Positions 33,575 to 41,714 are shown, counted from the stretch's first letter. The stretch is 64,000 nt of DNA from Tomitella fengzijianii (GCF_007559025.1 NZ_CP041765.1:62001-126000), one strand, 5' to 3'. Numbers and translations are program-made. The notes: generated by a model not told the origin, from the letters alone.

Positions 33575-33991
33575 TCAGGCGGTGCGCCAGACGCTGTAAC
33601 GGCCGTTGTCGACCGCGACGACCGCGGCGCCGTAGGAGCGGGCGGCGTCGGGGAGCATCGCGGGGAAGACGAAGTCGACGATGACCGACTTGCTCTGCAC
33701 GTCGGGGCCGCAGGCGGAGATGATCTCCTGCCCGACGGGTCCGGCATCGGAGCGGGTGGCGCCGGCGACGTAGGCGCCGGTGACGTCCCGATCGGGGAAG
33801 CTCGCGCCCAGCGACTGCTGCGCGACGTCGGTGGCGCGGGTGAGCGCGTCGGGTGTGAGGGTGTCGAGCCCCGCCGGGCATGATGTGGCCGCGGCGGCGA
33901 TGCCGCTGAATGCGATGCTCGCAAAAGCCGCCGACATCGTTGCCGCTCCGGCGAGCAGCATCCGGCGTGCAGTCTTCTGTGCCATGATCAT
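33575..33991 (-). CDS. Small secreted protein of unknown function
   Basis: A 138-aa protein. It has an N-terminal signal peptide: twin-positive start, hydrophobic core LLAGAATMSAAFASIAFSGIA, and an AAA-type cleavage site near residue 35. The mature part has two cysteines (in SCPAG and ISACGP) that could form a disulfide. The remainder reads as a compact alpha/beta domain with FVFPAMLPDAARSYGAAVVAVDNGRYSVW. I do not recognise the family with certainty; mycobacterial exported proteins of similar size exist. ATG 33985 is an alternative start. It is divergent from the acetoacetate-decarboxylase-family gene. Confidence 0.72.
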   Translation of the reverse strand: MIMAQKTARRMLLAGAATMSAAFASIAFSGIAAAATSCPAGLDTLTPDALTRATDVAQQSLGASFPDRDVTGAYVAGATRSDAGPVGQEIISACGPDVQSKSVIVDFVFPAMLPDAARSYGAAVVAVDNGRYSVWRTA

Positions 33992-34019
33992 CCAGTTCTT
34001 CGGCGTCAGTACGCATAAC

Positions 34020-34035
34020 GTAACCGATTCGTTAC
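34020..34035. promoter_or_regulatory. Inverted repeat in the divergent gap
   Basis: GTAACCGATTCGTTAC is a GTAAC-N6-GTTAC dyad 29 bp upstream of the secreted-protein start, within a rare AT-richer patch of the 217-bp gap. It could be a repressor site or part of that gene's promoter. The rest of the gap toward 34209 shows only the AGGAGG ribosome site of the next gene. Confidence 0.35.
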
Positions 34036-34208
34036 TGTTTCGCATCTCTGCGGTGATATTCAACGAGGAGACGGTAGCCACGGGTCTCGGGAGCGCGAGG
34101 TCGGAGGGCGTCGCGGCGGGAATATGGTGCGCGTCACACGTACGATGGTCCGGCGCGGCGCGCTCGCGCGGCCGCGAAGCTCCAGGAGGCCCCACAGGAG
34201 GCGAGGAC

Positions 34209-35033
34209 GTGTCGACAACCTTCCGAATTCTCGACGAGCAGATCGCGATGCCCGTGCATATCCGCGACGCGGACGTGTATGCGGCGATTTTCCCGGTGTC
34301 CGCGGCTCGGGCCCAGAGCATGATCGACTACTCGGGGCTCTCGGTGCTTCCATACCGTCCCGGTCGTACCGTCTGCGCGTTGATGTTCGTCGAGTACCAC
34401 GACGGGGACCTGCACCGGTACAAGGAGTTCGGTGTCGGATTCCTGGTGCGCGCGGAGGCCGGGGGCGGCCCGGCCGGCGCCCTGGGCGATCTGCGCGCGC
34501 TCCTGTCGGGCGGGGCGGGCGCCTTCGTCCACCGGTTGCCCGTCACGGAGGAGTTCACCCGCGAAGCGGGCCGGACGATCTGGGGGTTTCCCAAGGTGAT
34601 GTCGCGGATCGACCTCGACCGTTCGCCGGACGGCACCCGCGGCGTCGTCCGCGTCGACGACCGGCTGGTGGCCGATCTGCGCTTCGCACGCGGCCTGCCG
34701 GTACCGGGCGGGGGCGCGGCGTCGTCAGGCGTCGACGTCTATTCGCATATGGACGGCGTGACCCGCAGGATCCCGTGGACGCTGTCGGCGACGGGCACTC
34801 GGATGCGCCCGGGCGGCGCCGATCTCATCCTGGGGCCGCACCCGTGGGGAGAGGAGTTGCGTGCCTTGGGGCTTCCGCGCCGCGCGCTCCTTTCCGCCGG
34901 TATCGCACACGCCCGGATGCGGTTCGACGAGGCGGAGGTGGTCGGCCGCGTCGACGACGCGGCGATGTCCGCACGCGCGATCCGGCAGGTGCGGGAGGCG
35001 TCGACGGCGGACGACGGCGAGGCCCGCGCATGA
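34209..35033 (+). CDS. Acetoacetate decarboxylase-family protein
   Basis: A 274-aa protein of the ADC-like superfamily: YSGLSVLPYRPGRTVCALMFVEYHDGDLHRYKEFGVGF, then EFTREAGRTIWGFPKVMSRID, where GFPK supplies the lysine position typical of the family. Members include acetoacetate decarboxylase, but many actinobacterial relatives act on other keto acids or only bind ligands. GTG 34209 has AGGAGG 6 bases ahead. Its stop overlaps the start of an ABC exporter ATPase (ATGA), an unusual partner that suggests its product or ligand is exported or confers a resistance phenotype. Confidence 0.82.
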   Translation: MSTTFRILDEQIAMPVHIRDADVYAAIFPVSAARAQSMIDYSGLSVLPYRPGRTVCALMFVEYHDGDLHRYKEFGVGFLVRAEAGGGPAGALGDLRALLSGGAGAFVHRLPVTEEFTREAGRTIWGFPKVMSRIDLDRSPDGTRGVVRVDDRLVADLRFARGLPVPGGGAASSGVDVYSHMDGVTRRIPWTLSATGTRMRPGGADLILGPHPWGEELRALGLPRRALLSAGIAHARMRFDEAEVVGRVDDAAMSARAIRQVREASTADDGEARA

Positions 35034-36088
35034 TCCATGCGCGGGGGCTGGCGCGCACCTTCCGCAAGCGCCGCCAGGAGGTCCGCGCGGTGGACGGCGT
35101 GGACCTGGACGTCGAGGCGGGCGAGATCGTCGGCTTCCTCGGCCCCAACGGTGCTGGCAAGACCACCACGTTGCGCATGCTCACCACGCTGCTCAGGCCG
35201 ACGGAGGGCACGGCCACAGTCGCGGGCTGCGACCTGCGGAAGGACCCGGTGGGGGTGAGGCGCCGGATCGGCTACGTCCCCCAATCCGGCGCGGCCCACC
35301 CGGAAGCGCGTGCCGGCGAGGAGCTCGTCGATCACGCGATGCTCTACGGGATCAGCAAGGCGCAGGCCGTCGCCCACGGCCGCGAATTGTTCGAGTCCCT
35401 CGACCTGCACGGCCTGTGGGAACGCCAACCCAAGGCGATGTCCGGCGGGCAGAAGCGGCGCCTCGACATCGCCATGGGGCTCGCGCACGAGCCCGGCCTG
35501 GTGTTCCTCGACGAGCCCACCACCGGTCTCGATCCGCAGGCCCGCGCAAACCTGTGGGAGCACATCTCAGACCTGCGTGACCACCGCGGCACCACCGTCT
35601 TCCTCACCACGCACTACATGGACGAGGCCGACTCGCTCTGCGACCGGATCCTCGTGATCGATCACGGCCGCATCGTCGCCGAGGGCACACCGGACGCGCT
35701 CAAGGCGCGGGTCGGAGGAGACGTGATCAACGTCGAACTCGAACAGCCCGAAGAGGCCGCACGCGTCGGCGCGCTCGTGGGAGGGCTTCCCGGTGCCGAC
35801 GCCCCGAGCGTGAGCGGGACGCGGGTGGATGTGCGGGTCCCGCACGGCGGCTCGGCGCTGATGGCCCTGGTCCGCGAGCTCGACGGCGCCGGCATCACCC
35901 CGCTTTCGCTGGAAACGCGCAGGCCCAGTCTCGACGACGTGTTCCTGGGGCTGACGGGACGGTCGCTGCGTGAGGACGGTCCCGGCTCCGGTGACGGCGG
36001 TGGGACGCTCGACGCAGGGGACAGAGAGCGCATGGGCGAGAAACATGCCCGTGTCCGGGGGGACGAGCGACCGGAGGGAAGTCGATGA
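35030..36088 (+). CDS. ABC exporter ATP-binding protein (DrrA-like)
   Basis: A 352-aa ATPase of the daunorubicin-resistance type. Walker A GPNGAGKTT is at 38-46, the Q-loop is in IGYVPQSG, the signature is MSGGQKRRLDIA, Walker B is LVFLDEPTTGLD, and the switch is in TTHYMDEAD. The C-terminal DrrA domain includes RRPSLDDVFLGLTG. An additional charged tail of about 35 residues follows. It overlaps both neighbours by 4 bases, so it is tightly coupled to the ADC-family gene and the permease. Confidence 0.92.
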   Translation: MIHARGLARTFRKRRQEVRAVDGVDLDVEAGEIVGFLGPNGAGKTTTLRMLTTLLRPTEGTATVAGCDLRKDPVGVRRRIGYVPQSGAAHPEARAGEELVDHAMLYGISKAQAVAHGRELFESLDLHGLWERQPKAMSGGQKRRLDIAMGLAHEPGLVFLDEPTTGLDPQARANLWEHISDLRDHRGTTVFLTTHYMDEADSLCDRILVIDHGRIVAEGTPDALKARVGGDVINVELEQPEEAARVGALVGGLPGADAPSVSGTRVDVRVPHGGSALMALVRELDGAGITPLSLETRRPSLDDVFLGLTGRSLREDGPGSGDGGGTLDAGDRERMGEKHARVRGDERPEGSR

Positions 36089-36921
36089 GCGCCGGCGACC
36101 GCAATCCGCCGGAGGCGCGGGACGATTCCGGCGCGAGTGGGCCGGTGGCGGCCGCGGCCCCGCGGAACTCGCTGTGGCGCGATTCGCTGCTGATATTCCG
36201 CAGATCCATGCGGATTTCGCTGCGCAACCCGGCCTGGGTGGCCATCGGCCTGTCGCAGCCGATCCTCTACGTGGTGCTGTTTGGTCCGCTGCTCAAACCG
36301 CTTGCCGGGCAATTGGGCACCGGCAACGCGTACCAGTTGTTCGTTCCGGGCATCCTCGTGCAGCTGGCGATCTTCGGTTCGCTTTTCGTCGGGTTCGGGC
36401 TGATCGCCGAGTACCGCGCCGGCGTGATCGAGGCGCAACGCGTGACGCCGGCCTCCCGCCTGTCGTTGCTGCTGGGAAGGGTTATGCGCGACATGATCGT
36501 GCTGCTCTTCCAGAGTGTGATCCTCACTCTTGTGGCCATTCCGCTGGGGCTGCGCGCGCCGGTGCTCGGGGTGGTGCTGACCCTGATCATCGTGACGCTG
36601 CTGGGATTCACCTTCGCGTCGATCTCCTACGGCCTCGCGCTGACGCTCAAGAGCGAGGACGCATTCGCGCCGCTGCTCAACGTCTTCGCGCTTCCCGCAC
36701 TGCTGCTGTCGGGGATCCTGCTGCCCATGACCCTCGCCCCGGGCTGGCTGAACTGGATCAGCAACATCAACCCGCTCAAGCACGTTGTCGACGGCGTGCG
36801 CGACTTCTTCGACGGCGAGTACGGCACTGCAACGGCATGGTGGGGCGTGGGACTGACGATCGCGATGCTGGTGCTTGCGGCCTGGTTCGGCTCGCGCAGG
36901 TTCAAGAAGGAGGCGGGGTGA
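36085..36921 (+). CDS. ABC-2 type exporter permease (DrrB-like)
   Basis: A 278-aa inner-membrane protein with six predicted transmembrane segments and a 40-residue polar head. SLLIFRRSMRISLRNPAWVAIGLSQPILYVVLFGP and the LLLSGILLPMTLAPGWLNWISNINPLKHVVDGVRDFF region are typical of the DrrB family. It forms the membrane channel for the preceding ATPase. Substrates of this class include polyketides, lipids and drugs; the substrate here is unknown. Confidence 0.92.
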   Translation: MSAGDRNPPEARDDSGASGPVAAAAPRNSLWRDSLLIFRRSMRISLRNPAWVAIGLSQPILYVVLFGPLLKPLAGQLGTGNAYQLFVPGILVQLAIFGSLFVGFGLIAEYRAGVIEAQRVTPASRLSLLLGRVMRDMIVLLFQSVILTLVAIPLGLRAPVLGVVLTLIIVTLLGFTFASISYGLALTLKSEDAFAPLLNVFALPALLLSGILLPMTLAPGWLNWISNINPLKHVVDGVRDFFDGEYGTATAWWGVGLTIAMLVLAAWFGSRRFKKEAG

Positions 36922-37058
36922 CCCGGGTGTTCCGGAGCCGCCGAGGGCGACCTGCACGTGCGAAAACGTCAATACCCGTTGCGTACCGTCAGTCACCGCT
37001 TTAACATTCGGGAGTACTGCTGTTTCCCATTGAGGGCGAGGAACGGGAAGGTTCAAGC

Positions 37059-37484
37059 ATGCTCAAGGGTTTCAAGAACTTCATGATGCAGGGCGAGGTC
37101 GTCGTCGTGGCGGTAGGCCTCGTCGTCGCCACCGCCTTCAGCAACCTGGTCAAGGCGTTCACGGACAACGTCATCAACCCGCTGGTCGCGGCCGCGGGCG
37201 GCAGCGGCGACAGCATGGGGCTCGGCTGGCTCGTCAACGATGAACAGCCGGAGACCTTCGTCGACATCGGCGCGTTCATCTCCGGCGTCATCTATTTCAT
37301 CATCTTCATGGCGGTGGTGTATTTCGTCATCGTGGTGCCCTATCGCACGTACCAGGCGCACCGGGGCAACGAGGTGTTCGGCGAGCCCGCGCCCACCAAG
37401 AGCTGCCCCGAGTGCCTCTCGAGCGATCTGCCGATGAAGGCCACCAAGTGCAAGTACTGCGCGAGCCCGGTGTCCGCGGCCTGA
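37059..37484 (+). CDS. mscL: Large-conductance mechanosensitive channel with C-terminal cysteine ribbon
   Basis: A 141-aa channel subunit. The N-terminal FKNFMMQGEVVVVAVGLVVATAF contains the amphipathic helix and the pore-lining TM1. TM2 is SGVIYFIIFMAVVYFVIVV. It forms a pentamer that opens under membrane tension after hypo-osmotic shock. The cytosolic end differs from classical MscL: CPECLSSDLPMKATKCKYC gives a CxxC-x12-CxxC pattern like a zinc ribbon. GGGAAGG lies 7 bases before the ATG. It stands alone, upstream of small genes on the other strand. Confidence 0.92.
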   Translation: MLKGFKNFMMQGEVVVVAVGLVVATAFSNLVKAFTDNVINPLVAAAGGSGDSMGLGWLVNDEQPETFVDIGAFISGVIYFIIFMAVVYFVIVVPYRTYQAHRGNEVFGEPAPTKSCPECLSSDLPMKATKCKYCASPVSAA

Positions 37485-37526
37485 CCCGCGGCCTGGTGCG
37501 CCGGGCGCGCAGCGGCACTCCCGACG

Positions 37527-37730
37527 TCAGCGTGCCGGGTCGTCGACGCGCGGAGGATGCGGGGCCGGCGGCGGGAGATGCTTGCGGCCGCCTGCCACCG
37601 CAGCGGCTATTCCGCCGGTGAATACGGTGATCACCGCCACCGCGGCGGCGAGAACCGCGATCCGCACCGTCCACGGCGGACGGGGCCTACGGTGCGTCCT
37701 GGCGCGCGCAGAAGTCATACCGTCCAGCAT
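37527..37730 (-). CDS. Small single-pass membrane protein, unknown
   Basis: A 67-aa frame with a basic N-terminus ([12 protein letters not shown]), one hydrophobic helix ([25 protein letters not shown]) and a Pro-rich tail. ATG 37718 is an alternative start. The composition looks like a real small membrane protein, but there is no clear ribosome site and no recognised family, so it may be a chance frame. Confidence 0.4.
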   Translation of the reverse strand: MLDGMTSARARTHRRPRPPWTVRIAVLAAAVAVITVFTGGIAAAVAGGRKHLPPPAPHPPRVDDPAR

Positions 37731-37781
37731 GGCACAGGAACCACGGCGGGTGCGGCGCGGCGAGCCTCCGACGGACGCCGC

Positions 37782-37979
37782 TCAAGTCTGCGGTGCGGAG
37801 GGCAGATCCAGGTGCCGCGCCATCGCCTCGAACTCGTCGCGGTGCATCTGCGCGTACACGGCGGCGCACACCGCGGACGCCACTCCCACCGCCACGGCGG
37901 TCTTGCGCCCGCGCCGCGCCGGGACGGGCCTGGCGACGTCGGCGCAGCTCGGCGTGGCGTGCATCGAGGTCATCTGCAT
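37782..37979 (-). CDS. Small membrane-associated protein, unknown
   Basis: A 65-aa protein with a hydrophobic segment ([18 protein letters not shown]) after a basic ARRGRK stretch and a helical [15 protein letters not shown] tail. A good GAGGTGAG ribosome site stands 5 bases before the ATG at 37979, which supports it being translated. It is divergent from the cyclophilin gene. Function unknown. Confidence 0.55.
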   Translation of the reverse strand: MQMTSMHATPSCADVARPVPARRGRKTAVAVGVASAVCAAVYAQMHRDEFEAMARHLDLPSAPQT

Positions 37980-38075
37980 CGGAACTCACCTCACGGAGTC
38001 GGGGTATCCGTGCCCATGAGGATAGTCCCGCCGAGGCGGTGGGGTAATACTCCGAAGCGCGCGGATGATGGCACG

Positions 38076-38618
38076 ATGGTGGGCGTGACTTCACCGATTC
38101 AGACCGCAACAGCGACCCTCCACACCAACAAGGGCGATATCAAGATCGCCCTCTTCGGCAACCACGCTCCGAAGACGGTGGCCAACTTCGTCGGCCTGGC
38201 CGACGGCACCGCCGATTACAGCACCCAGAACGCTTCCGGCGGCACCAGCGGCCCGTTCTACGACGGTGCCGTCTTCCACCGGATCATCGACGGCTTCATG
38301 ATCCAGGGCGGCGACCCGACGGGCACCGGCCGGGGCGGCCCGGGCTACCAGTTCGCCGACGAGTTCCACCCGGAGCTGCAGTTCACCAAGCCGTACCTGC
38401 TGGCCATGGCGAACGCCGGCCCCGGCACCAACGGCTCACAGTTCTTCATCACCGTCGGCAAGACGCCGCACCTGAACAACCGCCACTCGATCTTCGGCGA
38501 GGTCGTCGACAAGGACTCGCAGGCGGTCGTCGACGCGGTCGCCACCGTGGCCACCGACCGGGCGGACCGGCCCAAGGACGACGTCGTCATCAACTCGATC
38601 ACCATCGAGCAGGGCTGA
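38076..38618 (+). CDS. ppiA: Peptidyl-prolyl cis-trans isomerase, cyclophilin type
   Basis: A 180-aa cyclophilin. [56 protein letters not shown], the active-site [24 protein letters not shown] and HSIFGEV follow M. tuberculosis PpiA (Rv0009) closely. It speeds proline isomerisation during protein folding in the cytosol. No ribosome site exists; GATGAT ends 6 bases before ATG 38076, which fits a leaderless transcript. GTG 38085 is an alternative start. It marks the beginning of synteny with the Rv0009-Rv0020c block. Confidence 0.95.
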   Translation: MVGVTSPIQTATATLHTNKGDIKIALFGNHAPKTVANFVGLADGTADYSTQNASGGTSGPFYDGAVFHRIIDGFMIQGGDPTGTGRGGPGYQFADEFHPELQFTKPYLLAMANAGPGTNGSQFFITVGKTPHLNNRHSIFGEVVDKDSQAVVDAVATVATDRADRPKDDVVINSITIEQG

Positions 38619-38620
38619 CG

Positions 38621-39580
38621 ATGAGCGCTCCCGGCGGGGGAGAGATGCACCAGCCCCTGCCGGGGTGCTTCCGTCATCCGGACCGGCCCACGGGCCTGCG
38701 CTGCTCGCGCTGCGGGCGGCCCGCCTGCCACGAGTGCCTGCGCCAGGCGCCCGTGGGATTCCACTGCGTCGACTGCATCGAGCAGGAGCGCCGCGGCGCG
38801 GCGGCCCGGATGCCCACCGCAACCGCCGGCAACGCCGCCGGGAGCCTGCGCGCCACGCTGGCCGCGCGCCCCACGGTGACCTACGTGCTCATCGGACTCA
38901 ACGTCCTCGCCTACCTGATCACCGCGGTGCAGGCCGGCAGCGTCCTCGACAACAACAGGGGCTCGGACCTCTACGAGCGATTCGCGCTGGTGCCGGGGCT
39001 GGTCGCCAATGGCGAGTGGTGGCGGCTGATCGGCAGCGGCTTCCTGCACTTCGGCATCATCCACCTGGCCGTCAACATGTATGCGCTCTACGTGGTGGGC
39101 ATCGCCTGCGAGAACGCGCTGGGCAAGCTGCGATATTCGCTGGTGTACCTGGTGGGCCTGCTGGGCGGGTCCGCGGCGGTGATGTTCGGCGCCTGGAACG
39201 GCCAGACAGCCGGGGCCTCGGGCGCGATCTTCGGACTGTTCGGCGCCGTGTTGATCATCCTGCTGCGTCTGCGTCGCAACCCGAACATGATGATCGCGGT
39301 GATCGTCATCAACGTGATCATCTCGGTGTCGGTGCCCGGCATCTCGTGGCTCGGCCACCTCGGTGGTTTCCTCGCGGGGACCGCGGCCACTGCGGCGATC
39401 GTCTACGCGCCGGAGGCGCTGCGCGCGCTCGGTGTGCATCAGCCGACGCGCAAGGCGGTCTTCGGTGCGGGGTTCGGTGTGCTCGGGGCGCTGTTCGTCG
39501 TGGAGATCGTGCTGATCGCCGTACAAGTGACGTCCATCCAGGACCAGTACGCGCTCATTCTGCCCCATCTGCGGTTCTGA
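38621..39580 (+). CDS. Rhomboid-family intramembrane serine protease with N-terminal zinc-finger motif
   Basis: A 319-aa membrane protease. Seven hydrophobic segments include HFGIIHLAVNMYAL, the catalytic serine in GASGAIFG (S200) and the catalytic histidine in SWLGHLGGF (H246). Ahead of these, residues 16-52 hold a B-box-like zinc site (CFRHP, CSRCGRPACHECL, GFHCVDC). It resembles mycobacterial Rv0110. It starts 2 bases after the cyclophilin stop; ATG 38645, with a GGGGGAGAG ahead, is the alternative. Substrates in actinobacteria are largely unknown. Confidence 0.92.
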   Translation: MSAPGGGEMHQPLPGCFRHPDRPTGLRCSRCGRPACHECLRQAPVGFHCVDCIEQERRGAAARMPTATAGNAAGSLRATLAARPTVTYVLIGLNVLAYLITAVQAGSVLDNNRGSDLYERFALVPGLVANGEWWRLIGSGFLHFGIIHLAVNMYALYVVGIACENALGKLRYSLVYLVGLLGGSAAVMFGAWNGQTAGASGAIFGLFGAVLIILLRLRRNPNMMIAVIVINVIISVSVPGISWLGHLGGFLAGTAATAAIVYAPEALRALGVHQPTRKAVFGAGFGVLGALFVVEIVLIAVQVTSIQDQYALILPHLRF

Positions 39581-39607
39581 CCGGCCGCCCGCGTGATGGG
39601 TCCGCGG

Positions 39608-39660
39608 TACTCCACAGGTTATCCACAGGTATATCCCCAACTGTGAGCAACTTACACCCA
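39608..39660. promoter_or_regulatory. DnaA-box cluster, left
   Basis: Downstream of the rhomboid gene lie TTATCCACA (39619-39627, perfect consensus), TACTCCACA (39608-39616), ATATCCCCA (39631-39639) and TTACACCCA (39652-39660), the last three with two or more mismatches. The patch is AT-richer than its surroundings. It may be a DnaA-binding site near the replication origin. Confidence 0.55.
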
Positions 39661-39704
39661 TGTAATTCACAGGTTCGCCGACGGCTTGCGCCCGCACGGG
39701 GCGG

Positions 39705-40178
39705 TCAGAGGCCGTGCGGCTCCGGGGGCACGGCACGCGCCTCGACGAGCGCGGAGTAGACGCGATCGGGGTGTGTGCCGAGATCCCAGCGGGAGAGCAG
39801 GAGCAGTCGTTCGTCGGGTTCGCGGACGTCGATCTCGAGGATCGGCACCTTGCGGGCCAGGCGCGGATAACGGACCACGCGTAGGCGGTAGATCTGGTCG
39901 ATGCGGTACTCACGGCTGGTGAACGGCGTGCGCACAGCCAGCCGTGGCGCCTCGCCGCCCGGCCCGGGGACCACACGCAGGCGTGGGCGCACCAGCCCGC
40001 CGATCGCCGCGATGATCAGCAGCAGCACCGCCGCGAGCCCGAGCAGGCCGCGGCCGACGATGTCGTCCGAGTACGACGCCGAGCCGGCGCCCAGCACCGC
40101 CGCGCCGATGATCGCGGCGATCACCGTCGCCCATTTCGGTGCCCAGGCCAGCTGCGGCCCCGCCTCCGGCCCGGTCAT
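39705..40178 (-). CDS. PH-domain membrane protein (Rv0010c-like)
   Basis: A 157-aa protein with two N-terminal transmembrane helices (WATVIAAIIGAAVLGAGSA and GLAAVLLLIIAAIGGLV). These are followed by a bacterial PH-like domain (LRVVPGPGGEAPRLAVRTPFTSREYRIDQIYRLRVVRYPRLARKVP, in segments). Its place between ppiA and crgA corresponds to Rv0010c of M. tuberculosis. Function unknown; location next to division genes suggests an envelope role. ATG 40178 has only a weak GGGGA ahead. DnaA-type boxes lie on both sides of the gene. Confidence 0.85.
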   Translation of the reverse strand: MTGPEAGPQLAWAPKWATVIAAIIGAAVLGAGSASYSDDIVGRGLLGLAAVLLLIIAAIGGLVRPRLRVVPGPGGEAPRLAVRTPFTSREYRIDQIYRLRVVRYPRLARKVPILEIDVREPDERLLLLSRWDLGTHPDRVYSALVEARAVPPEPHGL

Positions 40179-40200
40179 GGTCGCATCCCCGTCCCGATAC

Positions 40201-40233
40201 TTATCCACAAGGCTTCTCCACAGGTGTGGAGAA
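40201..40233. promoter_or_regulatory. DnaA-box cluster, right, with inverted pair
   Basis: TTATCCACA at 40201-40209 is a perfect DnaA box. TTCTCCACA (40214-40222) and its inverse TGTGGAGAA (40225-40233) form a 9-bp dyad with a 2-base centre; each differs by one base from the consensus. The cluster lies 22 bp upstream of the PH-domain gene start, where bound DnaA could influence its transcription. Confidence 0.6.
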
Positions 40234-40275
40234 ATCACATCAATGTCATTCGCTCGCCGCGCAGCGACGGACGAG

Positions 40276-40548
40276 CTAGCGCCACCCCATCGTCATCAAC
40301 AGTCCTGCGACCATGAAGCCGAATCCGATGAGGTAGTTCCAGCCGCCCAGGTCGGACATCCAGGTGAGCCAGGACGCCGAGCCGGACAGGTACATCAAGA
40401 TCAGCCATGCCAGGCCGATGACCATCAGCCCGAGCATCACCGACACGTAGAGGGTGCTGGACGGGCCGCCGGCAACCTTGACCGGCGTGCGGTTGGGGGC
40501 CGCCGCGGCGTCGCCGCCCTTCTTCTTGCGAACCTTCGATTTGGGCAT
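40276..40548 (-). CDS. crgA: Cell division protein CrgA
   Basis: A 90-aa membrane protein. It starts MPKSKVRKKK, is followed by a polar Pro/Lys linker, and has two transmembrane helices (TLYVSVMLGLMVIGLAWLILMYL and LGGWNYLIGFGFMVAGLLM). Both the sequence and its place next to trpG and the pknAB operon match CrgA (Rv0011c). CrgA bridges FtsZ, FtsQ, FtsI and PBPA at the septum and restrains Z-ring assembly. GAGG lies 5 bases before the ATG. Confidence 0.95.
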   Translation of the reverse strand: MPKSKVRKKKGGDAAAAPNRTPVKVAGGPSSTLYVSVMLGLMVIGLAWLILMYLSGSASWLTWMSDLGGWNYLIGFGFMVAGLLMTMGWR

Positions 40549-40808
40549 GGGTCCTCACTTGCTTGCGATCTGCTGCGGGCCGGCGGGCGCCGTCCCCCCG
40601 GAACGTGCTCCCGGTCGGGTCGGTGATCGGCCGACGCTGCACGGGCCCGCGATACCGCGAGGCCCTGCCTGCGTGGCCGCGAACGCGCGCCCGGCATCAC
40701 GTGGTCTGGCTGCGCCGCGTCATCCACTGCGCTGTGTCGTTCGTCCACTGCACCGGGTCGTGTCCTGCGCCCTCGCCTACACGCTAACCTAACCGCAGGG
40801 TATGCCGC
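40549..40808. other. Divergent intergenic region, crgA to DUF881 gene
   Basis: A 260-bp gap with no credible coding frame. It must hold both promoters. TTAGGTTAG (minus strand, about 40786-40794) resembles half of an iron box but lacks the second half. No other clear motif was seen. Confidence 0.5.
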
Positions 40809-41714
40809 ATGGACGGAACCCCGGCCGTACGGTTGGAGGGTGTGATCGACGAGGGCGCGCAGGGGCCCGCACGGGACGATTCAGCGGGTGACGACGCCGT
40901 ATGCGACGAGGCAACGGGGTCCGCCGAGTCGCGCGCGGGCGGCAGCGGCGCCGCTGCGGACGGCGGAGGCGGGCGGCGGCGAGGCCGCCGCTCCGCGTGG
41001 CACTGGGGGGTGCCGGTGGTGTGCGCCGTGATGGGGCTGCTCATCGCTCTCACATACGTCAGCTCGCAGGGCAGGGAACTCCGCACGGCCGATTCCGCGC
41101 GCCTGTCCGACCTGGTCCGTCAGGCGCGCAGCGACACCGACTCGGCCCGCGCCGAACGTGACGATCTGCAAGCGCAGCTCGAAGCCGGGCAGTCGCGCGC
41201 CGCGGGCAGCGACGCCGGGGTCGCGGGGTTGCTCGACCAGGCGCAACGGCTCGACGAGCAGGCAGGCCTGGGGGCGCTGACCGGCCCGGGCGTCACGGTG
41301 ACGCTCACCGATGCGAAGCGGGACGCCGCGGGCGACTACCCGGCCGGTGCACGGCCGGACGACCTCGTGGTGCACCAGCAGGACGTGCAGTCGGTGCTCA
41401 ACGCGCTCTGGGCCGGGGGAGCGGACGCCATCCAGGTGCAGGACCAGCGGGTGACCACCCAGTCTGCGCCGTTGTGCATCGGCAACACGCTCTTGCTGGG
41501 CGGCCGCACCTACAGCCCCCCGTACGTGATCACGGCGATCGGTCCGGTCGAGTCGATGCGGGGCGCGTTGGACCGGGAACGGGGCGTGCAGATCTACAAG
41601 CAGTACGCCGAGCGCTACGGGCTGGGATATGACGTGACGAGTTCTGATTCGCAGCACGTGGCAGCGGCCGGCAACACCCCGCCGCTGCGGTACGCGAGGC
41701 CGCTGGGCGGCTGA
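40809..41714 (+). CDS. DUF881-family membrane protein (Rv0012-like)
   Basis: A 301-aa protein. A disordered acidic/glycine-rich head of about 55 residues and a basic RRRGRRS stretch precede one transmembrane helix (GVPVVCAVMGLLIALTYVSS). A periplasmic coiled coil follows (SDTDSARAERDDLQAQLEAGQ) and then the DUF881 domain with GALTGPGVTVTLTDAK, VHQQDVQSVLNALW and NTLLLGGRTYSPPYVITAIG. Its position corresponds to Rv0012. The family is linked to the division/cell-wall locus, but its function is not established. ATG 40809 has no strong ribosome site; GTG 40842 after GGAGG is an alternative. Confidence 0.88.
   Translation: MDGTPAVRLEGVIDEGAQGPARDDSAGDDAVCDEATGSAESRAGGSGAAADGGGGRRRGRRSAWHWGVPVVCAVMGLLIALTYVSSQGRELRTADSARLSDLVRQARSDTDSARAERDDLQAQLEAGQSRAAGSDAGVAGLLDQAQRLDEQAGLGALTGPGVTVTLTDAKRDAAGDYPAGARPDDLVVHQQDVQSVLNALWAGGADAIQVQDQRVTTQSAPLCIGNTLLLGGRTYSPPYVITAIGPVESMRGALDRERGVQIYKQYAERYGLGYDVTSSDSQHVAAAGNTPPLRYARPLGG

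Noticed and set aside
39600-40250. Chromosomal origin of replication.
   Set aside because: DnaA boxes are present, but there is no dnaA or dnaN gene, no clear AT-rich unwinding region, and the gene order indicates the origin lies elsewhere, outside the window.
40563-40787. Small plus-strand frame between crgA and the DUF881 gene.
   Set aside because: No ribosome site, Arg/Cys-rich random-looking composition, and it occupies the divergent promoter region.
40781-40796. Possible iron box before the DUF881 gene.
   Set aside because: Only one half (TTAGGTTAG) is present; the inverted half is missing.
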